A stretch of DNA of 64,000 nucleotides, from the NCBI RefSeq assembly GCF_001984035.1, contig NZ_CP019449.1, positions 2,356,001-2,420,000 on the forward strand. The letters run 5' to 3'. The stretch is from Sphingopyxis sp. QXT-31. GTDB lineage: Bacteria; Pseudomonadota; Alphaproteobacteria; Sphingomonadales; Sphingomonadaceae. Shown piece after piece: positions 1 to 12,930 of this stretch. The notes beneath the pieces were generated by a model that had not been told where the DNA came from, ran no database searches, and worked only from the letters and a program-made list of their open reading frames with translations. The position numbers were made by a program, and so were the translations under genes. Each line of letters opens with the position of its first letter. Position 1 is the stretch's first letter.

Positions 1-10
1 CAGCCATCAT

Positions 11-373
11 TCACTCCATCTCGAGCCCCGGTGCCGCGACATAGACCCAGGCACTTTCGCCCGATTCCAGTGCGACGCGCCGCCGCTCATAATCTTCGGC
101 CTGATAGATATCGGCCGCGTCGAGTTCTTCCCTGGTAAGCCAATATAGGGTGCCCGTGACCCGCTGCGAACCTTCGTCGTCGGGAACGAGCACCGGATAA
201 TGGCTTTCACCGCTTATCCGCACCACTTCGGGGTCGGCGTTGACGATCCGGCGGAGCCGGAACCCGGTGAGCGCATCGGCCGAACCCGCGAGCAAGCGGC
301 CGAATTGTTCGCACTGCACGTCGGGATACTGGAGCGTGCCGTAGGAGAACAAAGGCTCGGTCGCGTCGCTCAC
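11..373 (-). CDS. gamma-glutamylcyclotransferase-like (AIG2-type) protein
   Basis: A 120-residue cytosolic protein of the gamma-glutamylcyclotransferase/AIG2-like fold. The N-terminal YGTLQ motif (about residues 11-15) is the substrate-loop signature of this fold, and length and composition fit the single-domain members. Known members cyclise gamma-glutamyl amines or act as housekeeping cyclotransferases; the substrate here cannot be told. The start is GTG, preceded by a good AGGGAAAG ribosome site. The gene follows sucB with a 13-bp gap, so it is probably the last gene of the sucA-sucB transcript. Confidence 0.8.
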   Translation of the reverse strand: MSDATEPLFSYGTLQYPDVQCEQFGRLLAGSADALTGFRLRRIVNADPEVVRISGESHYPVLVPDDEGSQRVTGTLYWLTREELDAADIYQAEDYERRRVALESGESAWVYVAAPGLEME

Positions 374-386
374 GCCGCTTTCCCTA

Positions 387-1637
387 TCAGAGGTCGATCA
401 GCAGCCGCGTCGGATCCTCGATCGCTTCCTTGATCGTCTTGAGGAAGGTCACCGCCTCGCGGCCGTCGACCAGGCGGTGGTCGTAGCTCATCGCGAGATA
501 CATCATCGGGCGGATCACGATCTCGCCGTTGCGCACGACCGGGCGGTCCTCGATGCGGTGGAGGCCGAGCACCGCCGACTGCGGCGGGTTGATGATCGGG
601 GTCGACATCAGGCCGCCGAACACCCCGCCGTTCGAGATGGTGAAGGTGCCGCCGGTCATGTCGTCCATGGTCAGCGTGCCTTCCTTGGCGCGCTTGCCGA
701 GGTCGGCGATCGCTTTCTCGATCTCGGCGAACGACAGGCTGTCGGCGCCCCGCACGACGGGCACGACGAGGCCGTTGGGCGCGCTGACCGCGACCGACAC
801 GTCGAGATAATTGTGATAGACGATCTCGTCGCCCTCGATGCGTGCGTTCACCGCAGGGATGTCGTGCGCGGCGAGCGCGACCGCCTTGGTGAAGAAGCTC
901 ATGAAGCCGAGGCGCACGCCATGCTTCTTCTCGAAGCTTTCGCGATATCTGTCGCGCGTCGCCATCACCGCCGACATGTCGACGTCGTTGAACGTCGTCA
1001 GCATCGCCGCGGTGTCCTGCGCGGCCTTGAGCCGCTTGGCGATCGTCTGGCGGAGGCGCGTCATCTTGACGCGCTCTTCCTGACGGCCGGGTGCCGATGC
1101 GGCAGGCGCGGGCGGAGCGGCGGCAGGCGCCGGCGCGGGCGCCGCGGCCGGGGCGTTGTTCGCGGCGGCGAGCACGTCTTCCTTGGTCAGGCGGCCGTCC
1201 TTGCCCGTGCCCTTGATCTTGCTGGGGTCGAGACCATGCTCGAGCACGAGGCGGCGCACCGCTGGCGACAGCGTGGTGACCCCGTCGCCGGCGTCTTCGG
1301 CGGCGGACGCAGGCGCGCTGGCGGCCGGCGCGGGCGCCGCCGCTTCGGCCTTGGCGGGAGCCGGCGCCGGAGCGGCGGCGACGGGCGCAGCGGCCGCGCC
1401 GCCGGCCTCGACCGTCGCGATCGTCGCGCCGACATTGACCGTGTCGCCGACCGCGGCGAGCTGCTGCCCCATTACCCCGGCAACGGGCGACGGCACTTCG
1501 ACCGCAACCTTGTCGGTCTCCAGACTGGCGATCGGCTCGTCGAGCGCGACCGCCTCGCCGGGCTTCTTCAGCCACTCGCCGATCGTCGCTTCGGTGACGC
1601 TTTCGCCCAGCGTCGGGACTTTGACTTCGGTGCTCAT
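387..1637 (-). CDS. sucB: 2-oxoglutarate dehydrogenase E2, dihydrolipoyl succinyltransferase
   Basis: The E2 core of the 2-oxoglutarate dehydrogenase complex, which transfers the succinyl group from lipoamide to CoA. It has 416 residues, the usual length. The N-terminal lipoyl domain carries the lipoylated lysine in ETDKVAVEV (K43). An Ala/Pro-rich hinge follows (about 80-125), then the E3/E1-binding domain (about 125-160), a second Ala/Pro hinge and the catalytic domain. The active-site motif SYDHRLVDG lies near the C-terminus (H387, D391). It sits 20 bp downstream of sucA and must share its transcript. The E3 gene (lpd) would be expected to the left, outside the window. Confidence 0.97.
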   Translation of the reverse strand: MSTEVKVPTLGESVTEATIGEWLKKPGEAVALDEPIASLETDKVAVEVPSPVAGVMGQQLAAVGDTVNVGATIATVEAGGAAAAPVAAAPAPAPAKAEAAAPAPAASAPASAAEDAGDGVTTLSPAVRRLVLEHGLDPSKIKGTGKDGRLTKEDVLAAANNAPAAAPAPAPAAAPPAPAASAPGRQEERVKMTRLRQTIAKRLKAAQDTAAMLTTFNDVDMSAVMATRDRYRESFEKKHGVRLGFMSFFTKAVALAAHDIPAVNARIEGDEIVYHNYLDVSVAVSAPNGLVVPVVRGADSLSFAEIEKAIADLGKRAKEGTLTMDDMTGGTFTISNGGVFGGLMSTPIINPPQSAVLGLHRIEDRPVVRNGEIVIRPMMYLAMSYDHRLVDGREAVTFLKTIKEAIEDPTRLLIDL

Positions 1638-1657
1638 CGCTCTTTCCTTTGGGGCGC

Positions 1658-4477
<2,820 letters not shown>

Positions 4478-4559
4478 CTGCTTTTCCACGGGGAGGTAGG
4501 GGGTGGTTATATATGGGAGCGGGAGGCCCGCCGGCAAAGGGTGCCGGCGGGCCGTCCGG

Positions 4560-5450
4560 TCAGACGCGTTCCTTCAGCACTTCGACCAGGGTCGTGCCGA
4601 GTTCGGACGGGCTTGCCGACACCTTGATGCCCGCGGCTTCCATCGCCGCGATCTTGCTTTCGGCGTCGCCCTTGCCCCCCGACACGATCGCGCCGGCGTG
4701 GCCCATGCGGCGGCCCGGAGGCGCGGTGCGGCCCGCGATGAAGCCCGCCATCGGCTTCTTGCGGCCGCGCTTGGCCTCGTCGATCAGGAACTGCGCGGCC
4801 TGCTCCTCCGCGTCGCCGCCGATTTCGCCGATCATGATGATCGACTTGGTCGCCTCGTCGGCGAGGAAGAGTTCGAGCACGTCGATGAAGTTGGTGCCGT
4901 TGACCGGGTCGCCGCCGATGCCGACCGCGGTGGTCTGGCCGAGGCCCGCGTTGGTGGTCTGGAACACCGCCTCATAGGTAAGCGTGCCCGAGCGCGAGAC
5001 GACGCCGACGCTGCCCTTCGAGAAGATGCTGCCCGGCATGATACCGATCTTGCACTCGCCCGGCGTCAGCACGCCGGGGCAGTTCGGGCCGATCAGACGC
5101 GATTTCGAACCCGAAAGGGCGCGCTTCACCTTGACCATGTCGAGCACCGGAATGCCCTCGGTGATGCAGACGATCAGCTCCATCTCGGCGTCGATCGCCT
5201 CGAGGATCGAGTCGGCGGCGAACGGCGGCGGGACATAGATGCAGCTCGCGGTCGCGCCGGTCGCGGCCTTCGCTTCCTCGACGGTGTTGAAGTTGGGCAG
5301 GCCGATGTGCGTCGTGCCGCCCTTGCCGGGGGTCACGCCGCCGACCATCTGGGTGCCGTAAGCGAGCGCCTGTTCGGTGTGGAAGGTCCCCGTGGCGCCG
5401 GTCATGCCTTGCGTGATGACCTTGGTATTCTTGTCGACGAGAATGGACAT
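4560..5450 (-). CDS. sucD: succinate-CoA ligase (succinyl-CoA synthetase) alpha subunit
   Basis: The CoA-binding and phospho-histidine alpha subunit of succinyl-CoA synthetase, interconverting succinyl-CoA and succinate with NTP formation. At 296 residues it is full length. The N-terminal CoA-binding Rossmann domain begins [18 protein letters not shown], and the phosphorylated histidine is in GHAGAIVSG near residue 250. The start is ATG. The partner beta subunit gene, sucC, usually lies just upstream, but here the next gene upstream is an unrelated exported protein, so beta must be encoded elsewhere. Confidence 0.97.
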   Translation of the reverse strand: MSILVDKNTKVITQGMTGATGTFHTEQALAYGTQMVGGVTPGKGGTTHIGLPNFNTVEEAKAATGATASCIYVPPPFAADSILEAIDAEMELIVCITEGIPVLDMVKVKRALSGSKSRLIGPNCPGVLTPGECKIGIMPGSIFSKGSVGVVSRSGTLTYEAVFQTTNAGLGQTTAVGIGGDPVNGTNFIDVLELFLADEATKSIIMIGEIGGDAEEQAAQFLIDEAKRGRKKPMAGFIAGRTAPPGRRMGHAGAIVSGGKGDAESKIAAMEAAGIKVSASPSELGTTLVEVLKERV

Positions 5451-5497
5451 TGTTCAGTTAACTCCGTGGATTTGGCCACAGGGACGGCCAGGGTTGG

Positions 5498-6142
5498 TCA
5501 GGACGCCTTCTTTCTTTCGAGAAGGGCCAGGTGAATGCGATGCTCGCTGCCACGCGACAGCGAACGGGCGAAAAGGACACGCTCATGCGTCGGCGCCGAG
5601 CCGGCGAAGATCCAATAAGGGCGGGTCGTGTCGTTGGGCTTGCCGTCGGGGCCGAACATCTCGGCATAATTGGCGGGCTTGCCGTAACGCGCGGTGAGCA
5701 CCGGGAAGAGCTCGGCCGCGGGATAGTTGGTCGCGGTCGACACCGTCAGCACGCATTGCGGGTTGGGCGAGAAGAAGACGTCCTTGGCAACGCCGAGCGA
5801 ATGATCCTCGCCCTGCCAGCCGCCCAGATCGACCTCGCCCGAGGCCATCGCCATCATGCTCGGCATATATTGCCCGCCCCAATCAGCGGTGCCCGCGATG
5901 ATAGGGTTGACCCGCAGCTTGTCGAAATCGGTCTTCATGCACAGCATGTCGAACCCGTCGACGATCTGCTGCGGCGTGCGGGGACCGGCTTTCAGCGCCT
6001 CGACGGGCGCGCCCTCGACCGCGAGCCCCGACAGGCCGCCGCCGGGATTGACCCACATGATGTCGGGCGCCGCGAGCGCGGGCGACGCAAAGGCCAGCAG
6101 CGCGGCACCGGCCGCGAGGGTGCGGATGACGGAAATGTTCAT
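5498..6142 (-). CDS. exported protein of unknown function between sucD and mdh
   Basis: A 214-residue protein with a clean signal peptide (MNISVIRTLAAGAALLAF, cleavage after ALA near residue 25). No domain is recognised. The mature part has a WVNPGGGLSG start, two cysteines spread apart (DMLCMKTD and NPQCVLTV) and a charged C-terminus. An in-frame extension upstream is rejected because the ATG at 6142 gives the signal peptide and has a GGAG ribosome site. It lies 47 bp upstream of sucD and follows another small exported protein, so it occupies the place where sucC is often found. Its transcription with the TCA genes is inferred. Confidence 0.75.
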   Translation of the reverse strand: MNISVIRTLAAGAALLAFASPALAAPDIMWVNPGGGLSGLAVEGAPVEALKAGPRTPQQIVDGFDMLCMKTDFDKLRVNPIIAGTADWGGQYMPSMMAMASGEVDLGGWQGEDHSLGVAKDVFFSPNPQCVLTVSTATNYPAAELFPVLTARYGKPANYAEMFGPDGKPNDTTRPYWIFAGSAPTHERVLFARSLSRGSEHRIHLALLERKKAS

Positions 6143-6206
6143 GTCCACTCCTTTCCTTCGCGACCCATATCCATCGTGCCCCACAACCTGCGAGGCGACG
6201 ATATTG

Positions 6207-7686
<1,480 letters not shown>

Positions 7687-7808
7687 CTAAAGCGCAGGCT
7701 GGTCCCTAGACTGGGCGCCGCCCTACGCCGATTCCCTTAAGGAAACAACCGCGAAAAGGGCTAAAATCCGGGTTTTTATGCAAATAGTTCGCAATAGCTA
7801 TAGACCGG

Positions 7809-8213
7809 CTAAATCGCCGCAATATCCCCGCTCCGAAGGCGATGGTCGAGCCAGCTTCGCCAATCTGCAACCCGGGCCGCGGCACCGGGTTCCCCGCCGT
7901 CATCGATCGCGGGGCCCATCATCGCCGACCAGAAATCGCGCCAGCGGATTTCATGCGCAAAATCGTCCCAGCCCTTCCCGCGCCGAAAGCCGAACAGCTC
8001 CATCGTCACCATTTCCAAGACATGCGCCGCGCGCATCCTCGTGTCTTCGGAAGAGCTGACGAGCAAGGGGATCAGGCCCGGCAACGCCGCCTCGCCGATG
8101 TCGATCAGCGCCTCGGTCGCCGGGGTCGATTCGGCGTGCAGCAGATCGGGCTCGGCGTCGATCGCGGCGATCAGGTCGGCGAGCGCGGCCGCATCAATGT
8201 CACGGATTTGCAT
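7809..8213 (-). CDS. small HEAT-repeat-like protein coupled to DUF4157 gene
   Basis: A 134-residue acidic protein. Residues 1-75 look like one or two alpha-helical HEAT/armadillo-type repeats (TEALIDIGEAALPGLIPLL, then TRMRAAHVLEMVTMELFG), a scaffold often used by small binding and immunity proteins. The remainder is rich in Trp and Arg and is unrecognised. Its ATG lies inside the 3' end of the DUF4157 gene (14-bp overlap), so the two are translationally coupled. That suggests this protein acts on or protects from its neighbour. That role is inference only. Confidence 0.7.
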   Translation of the reverse strand: MQIRDIDAAALADLIAAIDAEPDLLHAESTPATEALIDIGEAALPGLIPLLVSSSEDTRMRAAHVLEMVTMELFGFRRGKGWDDFAHEIRWRDFWSAMMGPAIDDGGEPGAAARVADWRSWLDHRLRSGDIAAI

Positions 8214-9519
8214 AGAATTTGTTGAAGACGGCGATCGCCGAGCGGAAGGTGGCGGAGGGCTGGAAATGTTCGGCCGTCGTCGTCAAGGCCGCCGTGCCCG
8301 CGGCGTCGTTCGTGAACCCCCAGTCGACGCAGCCCAGATAAGTGCCGGTATCGGCGCAGCGCGCGCAGGTCTCGAACTCGAAAACATAGTTGGCAGGCCC
8401 CTGCGGGGCGTCGAACAGCGAGGCCGCCTGGCCGGTGGTTCCGTCGAAGCTGCCGTCGCGCGACCGATGGGAGTTGGGGGCATGGTCGCGATAATAGATC
8501 GAACAGGCGTTGCCCTTGCTGCATTTGGCGGCAAAATGGTCGACGAAAAAATTGCCGACGATCCCGTTCTTCTTGTCCGCCTTCGTTTTCACCTTGTCGC
8601 GGTTCCGCTCGGCGGTGCCCGCGAATTTATGGTCAGCGCCGCCCGTGGCATAAACGCGGACGACCTGCACCAGCCGGATCGTGCTGCATTTCGGGCATTT
8701 GGCGTTCGGCGTGAAACTCACCGTGCCCGAGACCTTGCCGGCCCCCGGGAACATGGCGACCGCCATGTCGCCGAATTTGAGCGGCGGCATCGGCGTCCCG
8801 AGCACCTCGTTGTTGCAATAATCCTCGCTGCGCGGTCCCATGATGCGCATGCAGTCGAGGAGATTGGTTGCCTCGCGATAGGGCAGGGTGCCGCCCATAT
8901 TGCCCGGCTGGTCTTCGAGGCCACGTTGTGGCTCGCGGCGCAGCACACCGCCCTGCGGCTGAATCACATGCGCCAGTTCGTGCGCCAGCAAGCGGCGGCC
9001 CTCGCCCGTCCCCGGCCGATATTCGCCGCGCGCAAAGGCGATGTCGCTGCCCAGCGTGAACGCGCGCGCCGCGACCGATTGCGACGCAGCGTCGGCCGCG
9101 GCGCCATCATGGATGCGCACCCCCGACAGATCGCGGCCGAAGCGCGGTTCGAAAAAGGCGCGTTCGCTTGCGGGCAGCGCCGTTCCCGCCCCGAGCCCCG
9201 ACAGCGCCTTTTGCGCCTGCGGCCCGGCGGGCGCCCGGCCTGCTCGGCCCGCCCCGGCGGCTTCACGCCGGATGGTGGCGCCGGTCGACGTTCCGACCGT
9301 CGCCGGCACCGGCGCGGCGCCCGCGCCCATGACCCGGTCGGCCGCGGCATCGGCTGCACGCTCGGCAGGGTCGTTGGCGGCCCCGATGACCAGCGGCTCG
9401 CGCGACGGCACGTCGGCGAGCGAGCTCAAGGGCGACCAGGCCGCCCGGGGTGGCGCCGGTTGCGGCGCGGCCGCCATGCTGTTGACACGCTGTTTGCGCC
9501 GGATCGCGCGCCGATACAT
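8200..9519 (-). CDS. DUF4157 domain protein (zincin-like, putative effector)
   Basis: A 439-residue protein without a signal peptide. Residues 1-115 are basic, then Ala/Pro-rich and disordered. Residues about 120-187 form the DUF4157 domain (FFEPRFGRDLSGVRIHDG, ending in the zinc-protease-like HELAH at 180-184). The C-terminal 230 residues are unrecognised but contain paired cysteines (CPKC at 275-278, CARC at 385-388) and a YYRDHAPNSHRSRDG stretch. DUF4157 is known in proteins linked to extracellular contractile injection systems and other polymorphic effectors. No such system is encoded nearby. The start at 9519 has an AAAGG site; longer frames exist. The coupled HEAT-like gene follows. Confidence 0.85.
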   Translation of the reverse strand: MYRRAIRRKQRVNSMAAAPQPAPPRAAWSPLSSLADVPSREPLVIGAANDPAERAADAAADRVMGAGAAPVPATVGTSTGATIRREAAGAGRAGRAPAGPQAQKALSGLGAGTALPASERAFFEPRFGRDLSGVRIHDGAAADAASQSVAARAFTLGSDIAFARGEYRPGTGEGRRLLAHELAHVIQPQGGVLRREPQRGLEDQPGNMGGTLPYREATNLLDCMRIMGPRSEDYCNNEVLGTPMPPLKFGDMAVAMFPGAGKVSGTVSFTPNAKCPKCSTIRLVQVVRVYATGGADHKFAGTAERNRDKVKTKADKKNGIVGNFFVDHFAAKCSKGNACSIYYRDHAPNSHRSRDGSFDGTTGQAASLFDAPQGPANYVFEFETCARCADTGTYLGCVDWGFTNDAAGTAALTTTAEHFQPSATFRSAIAVFNKFYANP

Positions 9520-9684
9520 GGCACTTCGCCTTTCGACTCGACGGACATGTTGCGGGGCAAATATAGCCGCGATTGCGGCCAAAGGCATTGGACCGATCCG
9601 CCACAGTCGCATTGGGCGTCCGATTGCGTTATGCAGCCGTCATCGAGGCGTCACAAACGCCTGCAGCAAAGGCGAGGCAAATCC

Positions 9685-10224
9685 ATGCGTTACCCCCTGA
9701 CCCTCACCGGAGCCGCGCTTGCACTGACCCTCGCCTCCCCCGCACAGGCGAGCGAAAAGGGCTGGGACGACGCCGGCACCGTCGCCAAGAACGCGCTCGT
9801 CGTCGTCGCCTTCGGCGTGCCCGCGGTGCAGGGCGACTGGGGGGGAGTGCTCGAGGCGGGGGGCAGCATCGGCGGCACGATCCTGATCACCCAGGGGCTG
9901 AAGGAAGCCTTCCCCTCGCGCCGCCCGGACGGCAGCGACAACAAGAGCTTCCCTTCGGGCCACACCTCGACCAGCTTCGCCGCGGCGGCGACCTTGCACA
10001 ACCGCTATGGCTGGGAGGCCGGCCTGCCCGCCTATGTCGTCGCGTCGTTCGTGGGCCTCAGCCGTGTCGAGGCGCGCAAGCACCGCGTCGGCGACGTGCT
10101 CGTCGGCGCGGCGATCGGCACCGCGACGGGGCATCTGATCACCACCAAGGCCGACGACCGCGTGCAGATTTTCCCGTGGGGCAGCACCAACGGCGCCGGG
10201 GTGGACGTCACCCTGCGCTTCTGA
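9685..10224 (+). CDS. PAP2-family phosphatase, exported
   Basis: A 179-residue phosphatidic-acid-phosphatase type 2 family protein with a signal peptide (residues 1 to about 22). The three catalytic motifs are present: K73-x6-R80P81, PSGH at 90-93, and SR(126-127) followed by H133 and D137. It would hydrolyse a lipid or isoprenoid phosphate at the periplasmic face. It is shorter and has fewer membrane segments than classical members. The ATG has an AGGCGAGG site. It is transcribed divergently from the DUF4157 gene, and a deacetylase-like gene follows 47 bp downstream. Confidence 0.9.
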   Translation: MRYPLTLTGAALALTLASPAQASEKGWDDAGTVAKNALVVVAFGVPAVQGDWGGVLEAGGSIGGTILITQGLKEAFPSRRPDGSDNKSFPSGHTSTSFAAAATLHNRYGWEAGLPAYVVASFVGLSRVEARKHRVGDVLVGAAIGTATGHLITTKADDRVQIFPWGSTNGAGVDVTLRF

Positions 10225-10271
10225 GCGGCGATTAACCCTCCCTATACCCTGCGTCTGCTAGGCTCGCGGGG

Positions 10272-11315
10272 ATGACGCGGGCAATCATCAGTTTCGACAC
10301 CGAATTGTCGGCGGGCCTCTATCAACGGGGCGCCGACGCGCGCGCCAATTTCGAAAGCTCGATCCTCGGCCGCTGCCGCGAGGGCGATTATGGCATCCAC
10401 TTCCAGATGGACATGCTCGAGCGCCACGGGCTGACCGGGGTCTATTTCGTCGATCCGATGCCCGCATTGGTCTATGGCCCCGAGATCGTCGACGCGATCG
10501 TCGAGCCGATCCTGGCGCGCGGGCACGAGGTCCAGCTCCATATCCACACCGAATGGCTGGCCTTCGCGCGCTTCAATCCGGTGGGGCGCCACACCGGCCG
10601 CAACATCGGCGACTTCCCGCTCGCGGCGCAGAAGAAGCTCATTGGCCTCGCGCGCGACATCCTCGTCGGCGCGGGCGCGCCCAGGCCGACCGCGTTTCGC
10701 GCGGGCAATTTCGGCGCCAACGACGATACGCTGTGCGCGCTCGCGGCGCTGGGCTTCCGCTTCGACAGCAGCTTCAACGGCGCCTGGCGGGCGCATGGCT
10801 GCGCGATCTCGCTCGACCCCGGCAACCTCGCGATGCGCGAACATCAGGGGGTGGTCGAAGTTCCGGTCAGCGGGCTGATGGACCGCGTGGGCAGCTTTCG
10901 TCCCGCGCAGCTCTGCGCGATGTCGGAAGAGGAGATGCGCGATGCGCTGGGTCACAGCGCGGCGAGCGGCGCGATTCAATTCTCGGCCTTCAGCCACAGT
11001 TTCGAACTCCTGAGCCGCGACCGCGCCGTGCCCAACGGCCTGGCCATCGCGCGGATGGAGGCGCTCTGCCGCGCCGTCGCCGAGGACGCGCGCGTGACCA
11101 GCGGCGGCTTTGCGACGCTGCCCGCGCCGCCCGCTCGCGCGCCGAGGATCGAGCTGGCCGCGCCAAAGCCGCTGCGCACGCTCCGCCGCACGGTCGAGCA
11201 GGCGGTCGGGCATGTCTTGCACGAGATAGGCTATGTCCGCGACCTGATCACGGTAACGATCAACTCGTCGCGCTGGGGCAAGATCACCGGCGGCGTGCTG
11301 CTGGTCTTCGCCTGA
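10272..11315 (+). CDS. polysaccharide-deacetylase-like protein
   Basis: A 347-residue protein of the carbohydrate-esterase-4/NodB-like beta-barrel superfamily. Visible hallmarks are an early Asp in IISFDTELS (residues 5-13), the metal-binding style HEVQLHIHTEW, and TAFRAGNFG. No signal peptide is present, so the substrate is cytosolic or inner-leaflet. It follows the PAP2 gene by 47 bp on the same strand, and together they suggest a cell-envelope role. The exact substrate cannot be deduced. The gene runs tail to tail with zapE (11-bp gap). Confidence 0.75.
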   Translation: MTRAIISFDTELSAGLYQRGADARANFESSILGRCREGDYGIHFQMDMLERHGLTGVYFVDPMPALVYGPEIVDAIVEPILARGHEVQLHIHTEWLAFARFNPVGRHTGRNIGDFPLAAQKKLIGLARDILVGAGAPRPTAFRAGNFGANDDTLCALAALGFRFDSSFNGAWRAHGCAISLDPGNLAMREHQGVVEVPVSGLMDRVGSFRPAQLCAMSEEEMRDALGHSAASGAIQFSAFSHSFELLSRDRAVPNGLAIARMEALCRAVAEDARVTSGGFATLPAPPARAPRIELAAPKPLRTLRRTVEQAVGHVLHEIGYVRDLITVTINSSRWGKITGGVLLVFA

Positions 11316-11326
11316 GCGAACGCCCC

Positions 11327-12445
11327 CTAGGCCTCGTCCTGCCCATGGCCCAGCGCCAGATAATCGTCGGACTGCATTTCGGAGAGGCGGCTTGCGGTGC
11401 GCTCGAATTCGAACGCCCCGTCGCCCGCGACATATAAGGCGTCGGGCTCGGACGCGGCGCTCGCGAGCAATTTGACCTTATATTCGTAGAGCGCGTCGAC
11501 CAGCGTCACGAAGCGCGCCGCCTCGTTGCGGTTCTCCGGCCCCATGCGCGGGATGCCGACGAGGATGACGGTGTGGAAATGCCGCGCGACCGCCAGATAG
11601 TCCGACGCGCCGCGCGCCTCGCCGCAAAGCTTCTTGAACGAAAACACCGCGACGCCCTTCAGCGCCTTGGGCACATGAAGGATGCGGCCGCCGCCAAGCT
11701 CGAGGTCGAGCGTAGGGACATGCGCGCGGTCCTCGGGCGGATAGTCGGTGAGGCGGAAAAAGGCCGCCGACAGCGCCGCGCTGGCCGTATCGTCGCCGGG
11801 CACGAACCAGCGCGCGCCATCGCCCAGCCGGTCGCGGCGATAATCGGTCGGACCATTGAGCCCCATCACGTCGAGCTTCGCCTCGACCAGCGCGATGAAG
11901 GGCAGGAAATGCTCGCGGTTGAGCCCGTCCTTGTAGAGATCCTTCGGCGGCCGGTTCGAGGTCGCGACCACGGTCACGCCCTTGTCGATCAGCGCGGTGA
12001 AAAGGCGTGAGAGGATCATCGCGTCGGCGCTATTGTTCACCACCATCTCGTCGAAGGCGAGGCAGCGGACATTCTCGACCAGCGCCGCCGCGACTTGCGG
12101 GATCGGATCGCCGCTCTCGGTCTTCCTGACCTCGCGCATCCGCGCATGGACGTCGATCATGAAGGCGTGGAAATGCACGCGCCGCTTCCGCTCGATGGCG
12201 AGCTGGTCGTAGAAGAGGTCCATCAGCATCGACTTTCCGCGCCCGACCGCGCCCCACAGATAGACGCCGCGCGGCGCCTCGGGCTTGCGCCCCGCGATGC
12301 GCCACAAGAGGCTGCCGCGCGGCGGCACCGCCTCGAGCTCTTCCTGCAACCGGTTCAGCCGCTCGGCAGCCGCGCGCTGCTCGGCATCGGGCTGAAGCTC
12401 GCCGCCCGCGACCAGCGCGTCATAGGCTGCGAGCACGCCTGTCAT
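11327..12445 (-). CDS. zapE: AFG1-family ATPase, cell division protein ZapE
   Basis: A 372-residue AFG1/ZapE ATPase. The Walker A is GAVGRGKS (residues 65-72), with Walker B CLAFDEMVV and a sensor ATSNRPP motif. Family members modulate FtsZ rings in proteobacteria and, in mitochondria, help quality control of respiratory complexes. It is the last gene of the sdhB-MBL-thioesterase-zapE series and overlaps the thioesterase stop by the ATGA arrangement, so its translation is coupled. Placement beside sdhB is common in alphaproteobacteria. Confidence 0.92.
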   Translation of the reverse strand: MTGVLAAYDALVAGGELQPDAEQRAAAERLNRLQEELEAVPPRGSLLWRIAGRKPEAPRGVYLWGAVGRGKSMLMDLFYDQLAIERKRRVHFHAFMIDVHARMREVRKTESGDPIPQVAAALVENVRCLAFDEMVVNNSADAMILSRLFTALIDKGVTVVATSNRPPKDLYKDGLNREHFLPFIALVEAKLDVMGLNGPTDYRRDRLGDGARWFVPGDDTASAALSAAFFRLTDYPPEDRAHVPTLDLELGGGRILHVPKALKGVAVFSFKKLCGEARGASDYLAVARHFHTVILVGIPRMGPENRNEAARFVTLVDALYEYKVKLLASAASEPDALYVAGDGAFEFERTASRLSEMQSDDYLALGHGQDEA

Positions 12446-12930
12446 TTGCTCGCCTTGCGGATCGTACCGGCGAAGGTCAGCACGATATGCTCGTCGCGCT
12501 CGCCCTGCACGACCAGCCCGCGCAGGAAGATCAGCCGCCCGGTCTCGCGCACCAGCTCGACGATGGCGTCGAGCGGCTCGCCGAGCCGGCCCGCGCCGAC
12601 GAACTGCGTCGACAGGTCGAGCGTCACCGAATGGCCGGCGTTGAGCGAGCCGAACTGGTGCGACGCCGCGAACAGCGCGATGTCGACGAGCGCCAGCGTC
12701 ACCGCGCCATGGACATTGTCGCCGAGGTTGCTGTGCTTGCGCTCGGGGATCATCCGCACCCGCGCCTGCGGGCGCCCGTCAGTTGTGTCGGGCTCGACGC
12801 GCACCGACAGCGGTTCGATGAAGGCATTGAAACGGCTCGGGTCCTTGAGGTTCCAGCTGACCCAGCCGCCTTCCAGTTCCTCGGCACTGAAATTGTCGCG
12901 GCGCTTGGGTTCCTCGATGCCGTCGTTCAT
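12442..12930 (-). CDS. PaaI-type hotdog-fold thioesterase
   Basis: A 162-residue single hotdog domain of the PaaI/acyl-CoA thioesterase superfamily. The conserved NVHGAVTLALVDIALFAA segment carries the HGG-like loop and catalytic Asp on the central helix. It would hydrolyse an acyl- or aryl-CoA. A TTG three codons upstream is in frame, but the ATG at 12930 fits a GGACGGA site and makes a 4-bp ATGA overlap with the upstream gene. It is the third of four coupled genes (sdhB, MBL, thioesterase, zapE). Substrate unknown. Confidence 0.85.
   Translation of the reverse strand: MNDGIEEPKRRDNFSAEELEGGWVSWNLKDPSRFNAFIEPLSVRVEPDTTDGRPQARVRMIPERKHSNLGDNVHGAVTLALVDIALFAASHQFGSLNAGHSVTLDLSTQFVGAGRLGEPLDAIVELVRETGRLIFLRGLVVQGERDEHIVLTFAGTIRKASK

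Noticed and set aside
7733..7745. CCTTAAGG palindrome upstream of mdh as a CtrA-like site
   Set aside because: CtrA sites need TTAA-N7-TTAA, which is not present here.
8200..9519. Contractile injection system
   Set aside because: DUF4157 alone is not evidence of one; no sheath, tube or baseplate gene is near it.
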